The notes beneath the pieces are model-generated. The model ran no database searches and had not been told where the DNA came from. It saw nothing but the letters and a program-made list of their open reading frames with translations. Both the position numbers and the translations under genes were made by a program. DNA of 64,000 bases, from contig NZ_JASVDS010000004.1 of assembly GCF_030285365.1 (NCBI RefSeq), positions 372,001 to 436,000 of the forward strand. The letters are read 5' to 3'. Positions 63,538 to 64,000 of this stretch are shown here, piece by piece; position 1 is the stretch's first letter, and the number at the start of each line of letters is the position of its first letter. This stretch comes from Roseateles subflavus (lineage in GTDB: Bacteria > Pseudomonadota > Gammaproteobacteria > Burkholderiales > Burkholderiaceae_C).

Positions 63538-63555
63538 AGTTCGATATAGTGAACT
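63538..63555. promoter_or_regulatory. AGTTC-N8-GAACT inverted repeat upstream of kbl
   Basis: AGTTC (63538-63542) and GAACT (63551-63555) form a 5-bp inverted repeat just after the predicted kbl transcription start. Part of it (TTCG) recurs nearby at 63493 and 63559. It is a candidate second operator of the XRE-cupin regulator. Confidence 0.45.
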
Positions 63556-63593
63556 GAATTCGATTTAACGGATTGTGCCCCAGGAGACCGAAC

Positions 63594-64000
63594 ATGGCCA
63601 ATGCTGAAGACTTCTACGCCCACCTGCGCCACGAGCTGCAGTCCATCCGCGAAGCCGGCCTGTTCAAGAGCGAGCGCGTCATCACGAGCCACCAGGGCGC
63701 CGTGGTGCAGACGAACGATGGCCGCGAGGTCATCAACCTCTGCGCCAACAACTACCTGGGCCTGTCCTCCCACCCGCAGGTGATCGAGGCGGCCCACGAA
63801 GCGCTGCGCAGCCATGGCTACGGCCTCTCCAGCGTTCGATTCATCTGCGGCACGCAGGACATCCACAAGACGCTGGAACAGCGCATCGCGCGCTTCCTGG
63901 GCACCGAGGACACCATCCTCTACGCCGCGGCCTTTGACGCCAACGGCGGCCTCTTCGAGCCCCTGCTGGGCGAGCAGGACGCCATCATCAGCGACGAGCT
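63594..64000 (+). CDS. kbl: Glycine C-acetyltransferase (2-amino-3-ketobutyrate CoA ligase), N-terminal part
   Basis: The first 135 codons are present and the gene runs off the window. The protein begins MANAEDFYAHLRHELQSIRE, with INLCANNYLGLSSHPQVIEA and YGLSSVRFICGTQDIHKTLE, which identify Kbl among PLP-dependent alpha-oxoamine synthases. Kbl cleaves 2-amino-3-ketobutyrate to glycine and acetyl-CoA in threonine breakdown. The PLP Lys lies beyond the window. GGAGA lies seven to eleven bases upstream of the ATG. Confidence 0.93.
   Translation, partial: MANAEDFYAHLRHELQSIREAGLFKSERVITSHQGAVVQTNDGREVINLCANNYLGLSSHPQVIEAAHEALRSHGYGLSSVRFICGTQDIHKTLEQRIARFLGTEDTILYAAAFDANGGLFEPLLGEQDAIISDE

Overview
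The window is high-GC, densely packed bacterial chromosome with the gene content and order of a betaproteobacterium in the order Burkholderiales. The evidence is a periplasmic Bug-family (tripartite tricarboxylate) binding protein, the order rpsO-pnp-quinone oxidoreductase-tpiA-secG-tRNA-Leu(GAG)-nuoA to nuoN followed by a DUF2818 gene, the order uvrB-phosphatase-iscRSUA-hscBA-fdx, and a 6S RNA next to zapA. I cannot name the genus. Nearly all of it is core genome. I see no prophage, insertion sequence or CRISPR array.

Layout. 1-5 kb: the end of a probable queG, an AEC permease, an unknown protein, an orphan Bug protein, xerD, an Lrp-type regulator and a MarC protein. 5.1-6.8 kb: a subtilisin-like protease with a small companion gene, beside 15-bp tandem repeats. 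6.9-9.2 kb: TRAP transporter permeases without a binding protein. 9.3-12 kb: a DUF442 protein, a GatB/YqeY protein, rpsU and a BaiN-type flavoprotein. 12.4-15.7 kb: a PAS plus degenerate GGDEF protein, an EVE protein, 6S RNA, zapA, a ZapB-like gene and nth. 15.7-19.4 kb: a four-gene operon (GT39, GT2, GtrA, YdjC) that looks like a lipid A amino-sugar modification pathway. 19.5-25.7 kb: rnfB-like, PHA depolymerase, an aromatic/aspartate aminotransferase, uvrB and a low-molecular-weight phosphatase. 25.8-31.5 kb: the complete isc iron-sulfur assembly operon. 31.5-38.5 kb: tsaD, hsp20, rpsO, pnp, a quinone oxidoreductase, tpiA, secG and tRNA-Leu. 38.8-53.6 kb: all fourteen nuo genes of respiratory complex I. 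53.6-64 kb: DUF2818, a Nudix hydrolase, DUF1178, an RND efflux pair, an FAD-linked oxidase, DUF2069, YihY, an XRE-cupin regulator and the start of kbl.

How it works together. The isc operon supplies Fe-S clusters to many of its neighbours: Nth, the RnfB-like protein, and NuoB, NuoE, NuoF, NuoG and NuoI. The GT39/GT2/GtrA/YdjC set carries every activity needed to build, flip, deacetylate and transfer a lipid-linked amino sugar.

The most interesting signals are non-coding or unusual pairings. These are two structured intergenic repeats with covarying stems inside the nuo operon, a long duplex in the pnp leader resembling the RNase III/PNPase autoregulation hairpin, a palindrome sitting exactly in the spacer of the kbl promoter, the protease with its prodomain-like partner gene, the lgm-like lipid A locus, and a GGDEF protein that has lost its active site but kept the RxxD product-binding motif.
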